Both the position numbers and the translations under genes were made by a program. Shown here piece after piece: positions 1 through 9,189 of a stretch of 64,000 nt of DNA. Each line of letters begins with the position of its first letter. Position 1 is the stretch's first letter. A model generated the notes under the pieces. It made no database searches. It was given only the letters and a program-made list of their open reading frames with translations, and was not told the origin of the DNA. The DNA comes from Pseudomonas baltica (GTDB lineage Bacteria > Pseudomonadota > Gammaproteobacteria > Pseudomonadales > Pseudomonadaceae): the NCBI RefSeq assembly GCF_031880315.1, contig NZ_CP134771.1, forward strand, positions 4,770,501-4,834,500, given 5' to 3'.

Positions 1-534
1 GTTCAGCGGTAGCAACTCCTTGATCGCGTTGATCAACGCCATGCCGTAGGCCTTGACCTCGTCGGTGGGCTCGATGGGCTGTTGCGGGTATTCGACCTCC
101 ACCAGATAGGGCGGCCGATGGTGTTTGAGCCACGTGCGAATACGCACCCGCGACAGGCCCTGCGCAACGAACTGCAACTTGCCGTCTTCACGGCTGGCAT
201 GGTGGATTTTCACCAGAGTGCCGTACAGCGGCAGCGCGGACGTATCGAAATGCCGCGGATCTTCAGGGGGCGTTTCCATGAAGAACAGCGCGAGCGAGTG
301 ATGTGGGGTCTTGGCGACCAGATCGAGGGTTTCGGCCCACGGTTCTTCGTTGACGATGACCGGCAGCACTTGCGCCGGGAAGAACGGCCGGTTGTGGATC
401 GGGATGACATACACCTTGTCCGGCAGATTCTGGCCGGGCAAGGTCAACTCGGTGCTGGAGGTGGTGGAGTGTTCGATGTGTTCCGATTCCAGATGTTCGT
501 CTGGAGTTTCCGCGTAATCCTGCTGGTCGCTCAT
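1..534 (-). CDS. lon: Lon-type ATP-dependent protease, N-terminal part
   Basis: The reading frame enters from the left edge; 178 N-terminal residues are visible, starting at the ATG whose first base is 534. They form a LON substrate-binding domain: an acidic, low-complexity lead of about 35 residues (starting MSDQQDYAE), then the typical VYVIPIHNRPFFPAQVLPV strand region and a VKIHHASREDGKLQFVAQG segment. The AAA+ and Ser-Lys protease domains lie outside the window. The acidic lead and wording resemble the second Pseudomonas Lon paralogue (AsrA/PA0779-like) rather than the classical Lon, which begins directly with the LPLLPLRD strand. The family degrades misfolded and regulatory proteins in the cytoplasm. 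The paralogue assignment is from memory. Confidence 0.88.
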   Translation of the reverse strand, partial: MSDQQDYAETPDEHLESEHIEHSTTSSTELTLPGQNLPDKVYVIPIHNRPFFPAQVLPVIVNEEPWAETLDLVAKTPHHSLALFFMETPPEDPRHFDTSALPLYGTLVKIHHASREDGKLQFVAQGLSRVRIRTWLKHHRPPYLVEVEYPQQPIEPTDEVKAYGMALINAIKELLPLN

Positions 535-848
535 GGGGCACCTGCGCAATGGTCTATGCAGGTTAGATGGGGTACCCGACCACTCGTTTCAATCCCGACC
601 CTCCAGCTTTACCCGAAGTTGACGATAACCTGAGCAGAAGCCACTACGCTGTATTCATGCGAGCCATAGATCGGTACGGGTTCGGCCCCCTGCCCAGACG
701 GTCTGAAGCCCGGTGGCCCATGGCTGAGGTGAATAGTGGCAATACGCCTAGTTGTGGACGTGAATGATTCGTTACTGATCGTTTCTCCGGTTTGACCGCT
801 GTGCAGGTCAAACCGCGCGATCTTTCACTCGTTGTCAGGTGCCTTGCA
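535..848. other. Intergenic region between lon and the cupredoxin operon
   Basis: This is a divergent gap of 314 bases between the lon start (minus strand) and the cupredoxin gene (plus strand), so it must hold both promoters. I see no convincing sigma-70 or sigma-54 match, hairpin or gene. Short open frames here have no coding character. Confidence 0.5.
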
Positions 849-1526
849 ATGCCTAAAATCTTCTGCGGCGCGACCATCATCGTGGGTGCACTGCTGTACA
901 CCACGTTGGCCACCGCCGCGCCGTTCATCGCCCAGGTCGTGGATCAGCAAGGCCAGCCCGTGGCGGATGCCGTGCTCACCCTGCAGGGGCCGCCTGGCAA
1001 AAGCCCGATCAGCACCAAAGCGGACATGGACCAGCGCAACAAGGAGTTCGTGCCCCACGTGCTGGCCGTGCACAGCAACACCAACGTGACGTTCCCCAAC
1101 AGCGACAACATTCGCCATCAGGTCTATTCGTTTTCGCCCACCAAACGCTTCGAGCTCAAGCTGTATGAAGGCATCCCTGCAGCTCAAGTCTTCGACAAGG
1201 CTGGGATCGTGGTGCTGGGCTGCAATATCCATGACTGGATGCTCGGTTACATTTATGTCACCGATGACCCCTGGTTCGCCGTCAGCGATGCCAAGGGCCA
1301 GATCACTTTCGACCTGCCCGCCGGCCACTACAACGTCACCCTCTGGCACCCACAGCATGCCGACATGGCCACGCAAAACGGTGGCGAGCTGGTGATGGCC
1401 GACAAGGCCGTGCAAAAGAGCTACAGCATGACCCTTGAACCCCTGTCTGCCGATGCCCCGAGCGCCCCCGCGCCTAGCGCCTTCGGGGATGCTTTCGGCA
1501 AGGCTGTGCGTGAAACTGAGAAGTAG
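849..1526 (+). CDS. Periplasmic cupredoxin-like protein (methylamine utilization family)
   Basis: The 225-residue protein starts with a signal peptide (MPKIFCGATIIVGALLYTTL then ATAAP), which is why the ATG at 849 is preferred over the in-frame start at 792. The mature part reads as a cupredoxin fold with a plausible type-1 copper set: His in NIRHQVYSF near residue 93, and Cys, His and Met in VVLGCNIHDWMLG near residues 120-127. It would bind copper in the periplasm as an electron carrier or redox sensor. The annotation 'methylamine utilization protein' is inherited; no mau genes are present. The stop overlaps the next gene by 17 bases, so the phosphodiesterase downstream is probably co-translated. 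Confidence 0.78.
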   Translation: MPKIFCGATIIVGALLYTTLATAAPFIAQVVDQQGQPVADAVLTLQGPPGKSPISTKADMDQRNKEFVPHVLAVHSNTNVTFPNSDNIRHQVYSFSPTKRFELKLYEGIPAAQVFDKAGIVVLGCNIHDWMLGYIYVTDDPWFAVSDAKGQITFDLPAGHYNVTLWHPQHADMATQNGGELVMADKAVQKSYSMTLEPLSADAPSAPAPSAFGDAFGKAVRETEK

Positions 1527-3864
1527 CTTTCAGGCGCGTATTGCCTGCGTCCTCATTCTCCTGCTACTGGTTGTGGTCGCAGCGCTGACGCTCGCCGTCA
1601 AAGTAGCCACCAACGAGGCCGTGCGCGGCCAGGCGGCGGAGCAACTGGAGGTGGGTACACGGGTGTTCGAGCGTTTGCTGGATGTGCGCGGGCGGCGCTT
1701 GCGTGACGGCTTGCAGATACTGTCTTCGGACTTCGGTTTTCGCGATGCGATCGCCAGTGGCGATTCGGCGACCATTCGTTCGGCGCTGCTCAACCACGGT
1801 GCGCGGATCGGCGCCAGTGACATGTTCGTACTGGGGATGGACGGCAAAGTCATCTCCAGTACCGCTGACGATGTCGCCGATGGCACCCCGTTCGCCTACG
1901 ATCAGGCTTTGCGTGACGCTCGGCGCAGCAAGCAGACCATGCTCATCGTGCCACTCAATGGCCAGCCGCACCTGCTGGTCGAGGCCCAGGTGCTGGCGCC
2001 ATTGCCCATCGCCCGCGTGGTGATGGGCTTTACCATGGATGCGGCCTTTGCTCAGGAGCTGCATTCGCTGAGCAATCTGCAGGTGTCGTTCCTGACCCAG
2101 ACCCGCGACGGCGTCGGCCAACTGGTCAGTACCCAGGCGCCCGAGCTGCATGCCAGCATCAGCGAGTGGATGCAGCACAACAAGGATGGCCGCCGGGTGA
2201 CGCTGACCGTCCACGAGCAGCAAAGCTTCCTCAATGAACCCCTGATGCTGGCGAGCGACAGCGCCAGTGGCGGCAAAGTCATCGCCTTGCTGCAAAGCCC
2301 CCTCGACGACGCCATGAAGGCCTTCGCGCCGCTGGACCACAACATCATCTATATCGCCATGGCCTCCTTGCTGGCCTCGCTGGTCGGCGCGCTGCTGCTG
2401 GCCCGCAGCGTGTCGCAGCCCGTACAGGCCCTGGCCGAAGCCGCCGACCGTATCGGCCAGGGCGACTATCAGACGCCAGTGTTGCTCAAGCGCAGCGACG
2501 AGCTGGGCGCCTTGGCCGGTGCGATCAACCTCATGCAGGCGGGTATCGCCGAGCGCGAACTGCAACTGGCCCACAACGCCTTGCACGACAGCCTCACCGG
2601 CTTGCCCAACCGCGCCCTGGCCACCGAGCGTCTGGGCAGTGCGATTGCCGCCGAGCGGCCGGTGGCGGTGCTCTATCTGAACATCGACAACCTGCGCGAG
2701 CTGGGCGAGAACGGCGGCCCGGTGCTGGTCGACGGCATTCTGCAGCGCGCCGGGGAGCTGCTGCAGGAGGTGTTGCGCCCCGGCGATACCCTGGCCCATC
2801 TGATCGCCGGTGAATTTCTCCTGCTGCTGGAAAACTTCAACAGTGACAGCGCCGTGGCCACCGCCGACCGTATCCAGCAGTTCATGACGGTACAACAGCA
2901 TGTGGGCAGCCATGACATTGCCATGGAGTGCCTGATCGGCATCGCTGCCTACCCAGTGGATGGCCAGATCGCCGAAGAGCTGCTGTCGCGCGCCTCCATT
3001 GCCATGAGCGATGCCAAAACCCTGCCCGGGCGCTTGCAGGTTTACCAGCAGGGGCGCGACCTGGCCCACCAGCGCCAGATCAGCCTGATCCGCGATTTGC
3101 GCCATGCGGCGGCCAACAACGAGCTGATCCTCAACTATCAACCCAAGCTCGACATTCGCAACGGCCAGGTGCGCCAGGCCGAGGCGCTGTTACGTTGGCA
3201 TCACCCGCAGTTCGGCATGGTCTCGCCGGCGGAGTTCATCATCCTGGCCGAGCGTACCGGCAGCATTCAGACACTGACCCGCTGGGTGATCGAAGAGGGC
3301 ATTCGTCAGCTCAGCGAGTGGAATCAACGCGGGCTGCGCGTGCAGCTGTCGTTGAATATTTCTGCCGACGACCTGCACGGCCAAGACCTGCCCGAACAGG
3401 CCTCGCGGCTGCTGCGCCAGTACCGCGTACCCGCTGAGCAGATCATTTTCGAGATTACCGAAAGCGCGGTGATGCGCGAGCCGCAGGCCGCCCTCAAGGT
3501 GCTGCACCGCTTGCGCGAATGTGGCATCAGCCTGTCGGTAGACGATTTCGGCACGGGTTATTCGTCGCTGGCGCACCTCAAGCGTATGCCTGTGCAGGAA
3601 CTCAAGATCGACCAGTCTTTCGTGCGCAATCTGGACGAAACCAGCGAAGACGCGGTGATCGTCCGTTCGACCATCGAGATGAGCCACAACCTGGGGCTCA
3701 AGGTGGTCGCCGAAGGCGTCGAATACGAACACAGCCTGCGCTTGCTCGAGCGCTGGCACTGCGACACGGCCCAGGGCTATCTGATCAGTCGACCGCTCAC
3801 GGCAGCGGCGTTTGAAGTCTGGGTCAAGCAACCATTGGCAACGCCGTCCTTGATGGTCCACTGA
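1510..3864 (+). CDS. Membrane c-di-GMP phosphodiesterase (HAMP-GGDEF-EAL)
   Basis: The 784-residue protein starts at GTG 1510 (VKLRSSF), giving the first membrane helix right after a short basic tail; the earlier ATG at 1435 lies inside the upstream gene. Order: helix near residues 10-31, periplasmic sensor of about 240 residues, second helix near 280-300, HAMP, GGDEF-like domain, EAL domain. The GGDEF signature is degraded to IAGEF, so cyclase activity is unlikely. The EAL domain keeps EALLRW, a NISADDL Asn, the FEITES Glu, DDFGTGYSSL, KIDQSFV and VAEGVE, so it should hydrolyse c-di-GMP. It sits between a cupredoxin and an outer-membrane protein, suggesting that redox or ligand state in the periplasm sets local c-di-GMP. 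Confidence 0.9.
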   Translation: MKLRSSFQARIACVLILLLLVVVAALTLAVKVATNEAVRGQAAEQLEVGTRVFERLLDVRGRRLRDGLQILSSDFGFRDAIASGDSATIRSALLNHGARIGASDMFVLGMDGKVISSTADDVADGTPFAYDQALRDARRSKQTMLIVPLNGQPHLLVEAQVLAPLPIARVVMGFTMDAAFAQELHSLSNLQVSFLTQTRDGVGQLVSTQAPELHASISEWMQHNKDGRRVTLTVHEQQSFLNEPLMLASDSASGGKVIALLQSPLDDAMKAFAPLDHNIIYIAMASLLASLVGALLLARSVSQPVQALAEAADRIGQGDYQTPVLLKRSDELGALAGAINLMQAGIAERELQLAHNALHDSLTGLPNRALATERLGSAIAAERPVAVLYLNIDNLRELGENGGPVLVDGILQRAGELLQEVLRPGDTLAHLIAGEFLLLLENFNSDSAVATADRIQQFMTVQQHVGSHDIAMECLIGIAAYPVDGQIAEELLSRASIAMSDAKTLPGRLQVYQQGRDLAHQRQISLIRDLRHAAANNELILNYQPKLDIRNGQVRQAEALLRWHHPQFGMVSPAEFIILAERTGSIQTLTRWVIEEGIRQLSEWNQRGLRVQLSLNISADDLHGQDLPEQASRLLRQYRVPAEQIIFEITESAVMREPQAALKVLHRLRECGISLSVDDFGTGYSSLAHLKRMPVQELKIDQSFVRNLDETSEDAVIVRSTIEMSHNLGLKVVAEGVEYEHSLRLLERWHCDTAQGYLISRPLTAAAFEVWVKQPLATPSLMVH

Positions 3865-3865
3865 T

Positions 3866-4729
3866 ATGAAACATCGAATTCCCTTGCTATTGAGTTCGTT
3901 GGCGCTGCTGTGTGCCGACCCGGTGCTGGCCGGCGACGGTCGGTTGATCGCCACCGGTGGCGCGACCAGTGTCGAAGGTGCTGCAGGCGGCGGCCTGATC
4001 CCGTGGGCGGTGATTTCCGGCTACAGCGAGCAGGGGCAGTGGAGTAGCACGGTATTCGGCACCCATGTGGACTTGCCGGATTACAACCTGGATGTGACCG
4101 GGATGTCGGCGTCCTACGGTAATCGCGTGGAATTTTCCTACGCTAGGCAGCGCTTTGACCTAGGCACTTTGGCGAAGAAGCTGAGCCTGCCAGAGAACAG
4201 CCTGAGCCAGGACATCTTTGGCGTGAAAGTGCGGCTGTTCGGTGACTTGATCTATGACCAGCTGCCGCAAGTCTCGGCCGGGCTGGAGTACAAGCATCAG
4301 CGCGACTTTTTGATCCCCAGCCTGGTGGGCGCCAGGCGCGATCACGATGTGGAAGGCTATATCACCGCTAGCCGCTTGTTCATGGGCGCGGCGTTCGGCT
4401 ACAACCTGGTGGTCAACGGCGGCGTGCGCTACAGCCGCGCCAACGAGATGGGTGTGCTCGGATTTGGCGGTGATCGCCGTGATACCCGCAGCGTGTTGAA
4501 GGAAGGCTCGGTGGCCGTGCTGTTCAATCCCCGCTGGGCATTGGGCGTGGAGTACCGGGAGAAGCCGGACAACCTGTCGTTCGCGGGGGAGAGTGATTGG
4601 GCGGACATGTTTTTGGGGTACTTCCCCAACAAGCATGTGGCCTTTGTGCTGGCCTATGCGCGGCTGGGGGAGATTGCCACGCTGGATAACCAGAACGGCA
4701 CGTATCTGTCTGTGCAGGGGAGTTTCTGA
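3866..4729 (+). CDS. DUF3034 family outer-membrane protein
   Basis: 287 residues with a signal peptide (MKHRIPLLLSSLALLCADPV then LAGDG). The rest alternates polar and aromatic residues as in a small beta-barrel and ends in VQGSF, with a C-terminal Phe typical of outer-membrane proteins. I recognise it as DUF3034; the function is unknown. It starts 2 bases after the phosphodiesterase stop, and its own stop overlaps the next start (TGATG), so all four genes probably form one transcript. Confidence 0.75.
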   Translation: MKHRIPLLLSSLALLCADPVLAGDGRLIATGGATSVEGAAGGGLIPWAVISGYSEQGQWSSTVFGTHVDLPDYNLDVTGMSASYGNRVEFSYARQRFDLGTLAKKLSLPENSLSQDIFGVKVRLFGDLIYDQLPQVSAGLEYKHQRDFLIPSLVGARRDHDVEGYITASRLFMGAAFGYNLVVNGGVRYSRANEMGVLGFGGDRRDTRSVLKEGSVAVLFNPRWALGVEYREKPDNLSFAGESDWADMFLGYFPNKHVAFVLAYARLGEIATLDNQNGTYLSVQGSF

Positions 4730-5163
4730 TGAAGCGCCTGTTCGTTGCGATTACCGTTTTTGCCTTGTTGGCGGCCTGTGCCAGCAAGACCTTGCCACCT
4801 GCTGCCGATGACAGCCTGTATCAGGCGTTGGGCCAGAAGCCCGGCATCAACCGGATCGTCGAGGGCATGTTGCTGATCGTGGTCAAGGATCCGCGCATCG
4901 GCGCGCACTTTCGCAACGTCGATCCGGTGATGCTGCGCGACAAGTTGGTGGAGAAGTTCTGCGTCGAGGCGGGCGGGCCGTGCACCTATACCGGGGTGGA
5001 TATGGCTGAGGCCCATAAGGGCCAGCACATCGATCCGAGTGAGTTCAATGCGCTGGTGGAAGATCTGATCAAGTCCATGGACAGTCAGCAGGTGCCCGTG
5101 CCGGTGCAGAACCGTTTGCTGGCCCGGTTGGCAGCGCAGCGAGGGGAGGTCATACGTAAGTAA
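4729..5163 (+). CDS. Group I truncated haemoglobin, lipoprotein
   Basis: 144 residues. A lipobox (LLAACAS, Cys about residue 17) predicts a lipid-anchored periplasmic protein. The body matches a group I truncated globin: SLYQALGQKPGINRIVEGML for the A/B helices, DPRIGAHFRNVD, and the proximal-His segment EAHKGQHIDPSEFNALVEDL. Such globins bind O2 or NO; most are cytoplasmic, so an exported one is notable. It is the last gene of the cupredoxin-phosphodiesterase-DUF3034 unit and overlaps its neighbour by one base. A gas-sensing or NO-detoxifying role linked to c-di-GMP is an inference. Confidence 0.8.
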   Translation: MKRLFVAITVFALLAACASKTLPPAADDSLYQALGQKPGINRIVEGMLLIVVKDPRIGAHFRNVDPVMLRDKLVEKFCVEAGGPCTYTGVDMAEAHKGQHIDPSEFNALVEDLIKSMDSQQVPVPVQNRLLARLAAQRGEVIRK

Positions 5164-5175
5164 GGTGCCACGCAA

Positions 5176-6126
5176 TCATTTGCGCCTGATCTGTGCACTG
5201 GCGTCTGCTGCGCTGACTTGACTGCCTGCTAACACGTGAACGGGGGCGTCAGATAATCTTTCTCTCGCGGCTATAAATCGCTGTCGAGGCGTAAGAGCAT
5301 CCAGGTCAGGCAAGACATCCCTTTGGATGCCTGCTGAAGTACCTACTGGTTTGAGGTTCGCTTGCCCACCTCTAAGGATACCTGCGAGCAGGTCCCGAGG
5401 CGTACCGCCATGGTTCAGTTGCGTTCCCGTAAAGCGCACAGGGCTCGGAGGCCTTGGCGGTGGTGGTGGTCCCGCTATTACCTGGGCATAGGTCACGCCA
5501 ATCTCGCGTCTCGTAACGGGATGTGCCTGAGTGGGGCTGTCAGCCCGCTGAAATCGCCCGAAAACAGGCATATCCCTATCAACCGATATCGACCCGAGGT
5601 CAGCCGGGGCACTCGTGCGCCTTCGCATCCGTGCACCCAAGGCCGAGCCTGCACCCACTGGGGCGGCTACCAATCGACCGGCATGGCGCATCTGATGAGC
5701 GACCCCCCGGCCTATCAGAACCCCAAGAAGCAACATAAAACCTGCCAAGGAACCGAAGAGGATTTCATCTCGCTTCGAGTTATCCGCGTGCCCGCTCGGA
5801 TCGCTTCTGTTCACCGGCTCCGCTCGGCAGTACGCATAACAGTTCAACCCCCCACCGCCAAACGGGCTGTAGCTGTCCGGTGCATTGAAGCGTCCCAGCT
5901 TCGGTCGGTATTCCCGGTAGCCATGGCCGAGCAGGTAACCCCCATCACGCTCTAGATGTTGCCCGTTGTAGCCCGGCCCAGTGTCGTCATCCACCTCGGG
6001 CGAACGGTGGCCAAACGGGCTATGGGCGAATGCGATGGTGCCTTCGGTCGTGGTGCTGCCGGTCACGCTATTGGCCCAGTCACAGGCGAGCAGTTTGATG
6101 TGTGGAACTGGCTTGATACTGGCCAT
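5176..6126 (-). CDS. Orphan RHS-repeat core protein with variable C-terminus
   Basis: 316 residues from ATG 6126 (MASIKPVPHIKLLACD), which has a purine-rich AAGGGA about 8 bases upstream; 21 more residues are open upstream but look non-coding. Residues about 10-110 are a single RHS core: AHSPFGHRSPE, YLLGHGYREYRPKLGRFNAPDSYSPF and LNCYAYCRAEPVNRSDPSGH. The DPSGH motif marks the boundary to a variable C-terminal domain that begins with a hydrophobic helix (about 122-142) and a Pro/Ala-rich stretch. These short proteins are common in fluorescent pseudomonads as detached RHS tips, often toxin-like. No immunity gene is visible next to it. The C-terminal function is not recognised. Confidence 0.75.
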   Translation of the reverse strand: MASIKPVPHIKLLACDWANSVTGSTTTEGTIAFAHSPFGHRSPEVDDDTGPGYNGQHLERDGGYLLGHGYREYRPKLGRFNAPDSYSPFGGGGLNCYAYCRAEPVNRSDPSGHADNSKRDEILFGSLAGFMLLLGVLIGRGVAHQMRHAGRLVAAPVGAGSALGARMRRRTSAPADLGSISVDRDMPVFGRFQRADSPTQAHPVTRREIGVTYAQVIAGPPPPPRPPSPVRFTGTQLNHGGTPRDLLAGILRGGQANLKPVGTSAGIQRDVLPDLDALTPRQRFIAARERLSDAPVHVLAGSQVSAADASAQIRRK

Positions 6127-6234
6127 CGGATCATCCCTTTCAGGTAAATGTGAAAGATCGATCAGACGACGTTCCAGGCCACTCCACAACTCTCAGATCT
6201 GATAGGTCTGGACGTTCCTGGCCTTCGATAAAGC

Positions 6235-6263
6235 AAAAAAATGGCCCCCCGCAGGGAGCCATT
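6235..6263 (-). terminator. Rho-independent terminator after the first PQQ dehydrogenase
   Basis: Read on the minus strand, AATGGCTCCC and GGGGCCATT arms close a GC-rich stem, followed by a run of seven T. It lies about 20 bases past the dehydrogenase stop. Confidence 0.8.
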
Positions 6264-6283
6264 CTCAGTCTTGCTTCAAGCCA

Positions 6284-8704
6284 TCACTGGGCCAATTTAT
6301 AGGCAATGATGTAATCGCCCATCTTGGTGCCCAGCGAGCCATGGCCACCGACGGTCGCGAGGATGTACTGCGTACCGTCCTTGCCGGTGTAGCTCATCGG
6401 CGTAGCCTGGCCACCTGCTGGCAAACGGCTGGACCACAGGTTTTTACCTGTGCGCACGTCGTAGGCGCGCAGATACTGGTCAAGCGTACCGCTCAGGAAG
6501 CCAACGCCGCCGGCAGTGACCATCGAACCGCCCATGCTCGGCACGCCGAGGTTGACGCCGATCGGCACGGGCGAGCTGTCACGGCTGGTGCCGTTCTTGT
6601 GCTTCCACACCACTTTGGCGGTGGTCATGTCGATACCGGCCACGTAGCCCCAGGCAGGTGCCTGGCACGGTACGCCGAACGGCGACATCAGCGGATGCAT
6701 GATCACCGCATACGGCGCACCGGCGTTCGGCTGCACGCCGCTGGTTTCGCTTTCGCGCTTGCTGCCAGCGGCCACTTCGGCACGCGGCACCAGTTTGGAC
6801 ACGAACGCCATGTAGTTCGGGCTGGTGAACATCAGCTGACGAACTGGATCGATCGATACCGCGCCCCAGTTGAACACACCGACGTTACCTGGGTAGATGA
6901 TGCTGCCCTGGGTCGACGGCGGGGTGTACTGGCCTTCATAACGCAGCGACTTGAACTGGATGCGGCACAGCAGTTGGTCGAACGGCGTGACCCCCCACAT
7001 GGCTTTTTCATCCAGCTTGGGTGGCAGCAGGTTCAGCTCGGAGCGTGCCTGAGTCGGCGAACTGTGGTCGCCTTCTACAGCACCGCTAGGCACCGGGATT
7101 TCCTGGATCGGCACGATCGGCGTACCGGTCTTGCGATCGAGGACGTACAGGCTGCCTTGCTTGGTGGGCTGGATCAGCGCCTGCTTGACGCCTTCGGCGG
7201 TCTTGATGTCCATCAGCGTTGGCTGAGCCGGCACGTCCATGTCCCACAGGTCGTGGTGAGTGAACTGATAGTTCCAGCGCACTTTGCCGGTGTCGATGTC
7301 CAGCGCGACGGTACCGGCGCTGAATTTTTCGCTGCCGGCGGTGCGGTTGGCGCCCCACTGGTCAGGCATCTGGTTGCCCAATGGCAGGTAGACCAGGCCC
7401 AGCTTCTCGTCGACGCTGGCCAGCGACCACATGTTTGGCGAGTTGCGGGTGTAGGTCTGGCCGGCTGGCAGCGGGGTGGTTTCGTCGGGGTTGCCGGCGT
7501 CCCAGTTCCAGACCAGGTGACCGTCATGCACGTCGAACGCACGGATCACGCCAGACGGTTCGCTGGTGGATTCGTTGTCGGTCACGTGGCCACCGATGAT
7601 CACCAGGTTGCGGGTGATAGCGGCGGGCGAGGTGGCGTAGTAGCCGCCTGGAGTGAACGGGCCTTCGCTGGTACGCAGGCTGACAGTGCCTTTGTCACCG
7701 AAGGACTCGCAGACTTTACCGGTGTCGGCGTTGAGCGCGATCAGGCGCGCATCGGCGGTCGGCAGGAACAGGCGACGAGGGCACTCGGCAGCCATGGCCT
7801 TGCCTTGATCCGACAAAGCGGCCGGAGTGCTGATGGCGTCGGACTTGCTGAAGTTGGCTTCGTCGTAGTACGACACGCCACGACAGGTCATGTGCGCCCA
7901 GCCAGTGAAATCGTTGTTGTTAGGCCCTTGGATCTGCGGGTCGTAACGCCAGATTTCCTTGCCGGTGTCCGGGTCCAGCGCCAGTACCTTGCTGTGCGGC
8001 GTGCAGGCATAGAGCATGCCGTTGACCTTGAGCGGGGTGTTCTGGTCGGTGATTTCTACCGGGTCCTTGTCGGTCTTCATGTCACCGGTACGGATGCGCC
8101 AGGCTTCCTGCAGCTTGCCCACGTTGGCGGTGGTGATCTGCTTGAGCGGCGAGTAGCGCTCACCGAATTCGGTGCGGCCGTAGGACTGCCAGTCGCCGTC
8201 AGGCTGAGCCGGGGCAGCGCTGGCGAGATCGCCACCGTCGCGGCCGATATCGCCGTTGATTTCACCGGGGTTGGTGAACTGCGAGATGAGGGCGCAGGCA
8301 CCGGCCAGGATCACCGCCACGCCCAAGGCGCGGGTGGCGAACGGCGCAGGCGCGCGGCGTACCAACGGGTTGCGGAACAGCGGCAGCCACAGCAGCAGGC
8401 CGAGCACGAACCACAGCGACAGGCGCGGCACCAGCTGCCACCAGTCGAAGCCGATTTCGTACAGCGACCAGACGGTGCTGGCAAACAGCACCACGGCATA
8501 CAAGCCGATGGCCGAAGAGCGCCCGGCCAGCAACAGCAGGCCGGTGACGAGGATGCCAAGGCCGGCGATCACGTAGTACAGCGAGCCGCCCAGGCTGGCG
8601 AGCTTGACGCCCAGTACCAGCAGGATCAGGCCCATCACGGCGAATACCAGGCCCAACAGGCTGGGCCACAGGCGTGTTCTACTCAAAGCACCATCAGTGC
8701 TCAT
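6284..8704 (-). CDS. Membrane-bound PQQ-dependent dehydrogenase (glucose/quinate/shikimate family)
   Basis: 806 residues. Five membrane helices occupy about residues 12-150, ending at FTNPGEINGD. The remainder is an eight-bladed quinoprotein domain in the periplasm: DWQSYGRTEFGERYSPLKQI, TPLKVNGMLYACTPHSKVLALDPDTGKEIW, GWAHMTCRGVSYYDE, GNQMPDQWGANRT and HHDLWDMD. The family oxidises aldoses or cyclic polyols and passes electrons to ubiquinone. It lies 485 bases downstream of a close paralogue in the same orientation, each with its own terminator, so the pair looks like a tandem duplication. Which copy is the glucose enzyme cannot be read with certainty; the substrate of this one is open. Confidence 0.85.
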   Translation of the reverse strand: MSTDGALSRTRLWPSLLGLVFAVMGLILLVLGVKLASLGGSLYYVIAGLGILVTGLLLLAGRSSAIGLYAVVLFASTVWSLYEIGFDWWQLVPRLSLWFVLGLLLWLPLFRNPLVRRAPAPFATRALGVAVILAGACALISQFTNPGEINGDIGRDGGDLASAAPAQPDGDWQSYGRTEFGERYSPLKQITTANVGKLQEAWRIRTGDMKTDKDPVEITDQNTPLKVNGMLYACTPHSKVLALDPDTGKEIWRYDPQIQGPNNNDFTGWAHMTCRGVSYYDEANFSKSDAISTPAALSDQGKAMAAECPRRLFLPTADARLIALNADTGKVCESFGDKGTVSLRTSEGPFTPGGYYATSPAAITRNLVIIGGHVTDNESTSEPSGVIRAFDVHDGHLVWNWDAGNPDETTPLPAGQTYTRNSPNMWSLASVDEKLGLVYLPLGNQMPDQWGANRTAGSEKFSAGTVALDIDTGKVRWNYQFTHHDLWDMDVPAQPTLMDIKTAEGVKQALIQPTKQGSLYVLDRKTGTPIVPIQEIPVPSGAVEGDHSSPTQARSELNLLPPKLDEKAMWGVTPFDQLLCRIQFKSLRYEGQYTPPSTQGSIIYPGNVGVFNWGAVSIDPVRQLMFTSPNYMAFVSKLVPRAEVAAGSKRESETSGVQPNAGAPYAVIMHPLMSPFGVPCQAPAWGYVAGIDMTTAKVVWKHKNGTSRDSSPVPIGVNLGVPSMGGSMVTAGGVGFLSGTLDQYLRAYDVRTGKNLWSSRLPAGGQATPMSYTGKDGTQYILATVGGHGSLGTKMGDYIIAYKLAQ

Positions 8705-9146
8705 AGGTCTTTTCTCCGAGGTGTATCAGCATATTTCAGTCGTTCGAGCATAGTTCAGGAATTAACCTGCGCTCGGTAAATGGGCGTCGTGCCACGTTAT
8801 GGGGAGTTGCAAAATCGGCGGCGACGGAGCACCGAGGATGAAGATCGCAAAGACGAGACTGCTAACTGTTCAATGCCGTTTGCCGAGAGAGAAAAAAGTA
8901 TTCGGGCAAAATGTATGGATTATTACGAAAAGTTAAACGTTTCAGTGGTCTTCGGCGGGCAGATTATAGATATTTTTTTATTATTAACAGATCGAGTAAC
9001 GGGATTCATCTTTGTTTAATTTGCAACAGTGCTCTTCGCGGCCGAGCCCGCATCGTGGCTCCCACAGGCGTGCGACTCAGGACCTGCCGACACTGTAGGG
9101 GCCACGATGCGCGTTCGGCGGCGAAGAGGGCCGCATGGACACCATC
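8705..9146. other. AT-rich spacer between tandem dehydrogenases
   Basis: This gap of about 440 bases contains the promoter region of the downstream dehydrogenase, an AT-rich stretch at about 8880-9020 unlike the flanking DNA, and a REP-like inverted pair at 9031-9129. No convincing gene is present; a 79-codon frame starting near 8780 lacks any recognisable feature. Confidence 0.5.
9031..9129. repeat. Diverged REP inverted pair
   Basis: The left arm GCTCTTCGCGGCCGAGCCCG is mirrored by a right arm ending CGGCGGCGAAGAGG, with CATCGTGGCTCCCACAG against CTGTAGGGGCCACGATG inside. It is the same REP class as those at 14332 and 44066 but more diverged. Confidence 0.75.
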
Positions 9147-9170
9147 AAAAACGGCCCCCGAAGGAGCCGT
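9147..9170 (-). terminator. Rho-independent terminator after the second PQQ dehydrogenase
   Basis: On the minus strand, ACGGCTCC-TTCG-GGGGCCGT followed by TTTT, with a UUCG-type tetraloop. It lies about 20 bases after the stop at 9190. Confidence 0.82.
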
Positions 9171-9189
9171 TCATTTATCGCAGCGCTGC

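Noticed and set aside
1564..3141. 525-codon minus-strand frame opposite the phosphodiesterase
   Set aside because: Translation is His/Gln/Arg-rich without domains, while the plus strand has EAL motifs.
6341..8779. Very long plus-strand open frame (812 codons) antisense to the first PQQ dehydrogenase
   Set aside because: It mirrors the GC-skewed third positions of the real gene, has His/Arg/Gly-rich low-complexity translation and no domain. The minus-strand frame has complete quinoprotein motifs.
8780..9019. 79-codon frame in the dehydrogenase spacer
   Set aside because: Crosses the probable promoter region, no ribosome site and an abrupt composition change midway.
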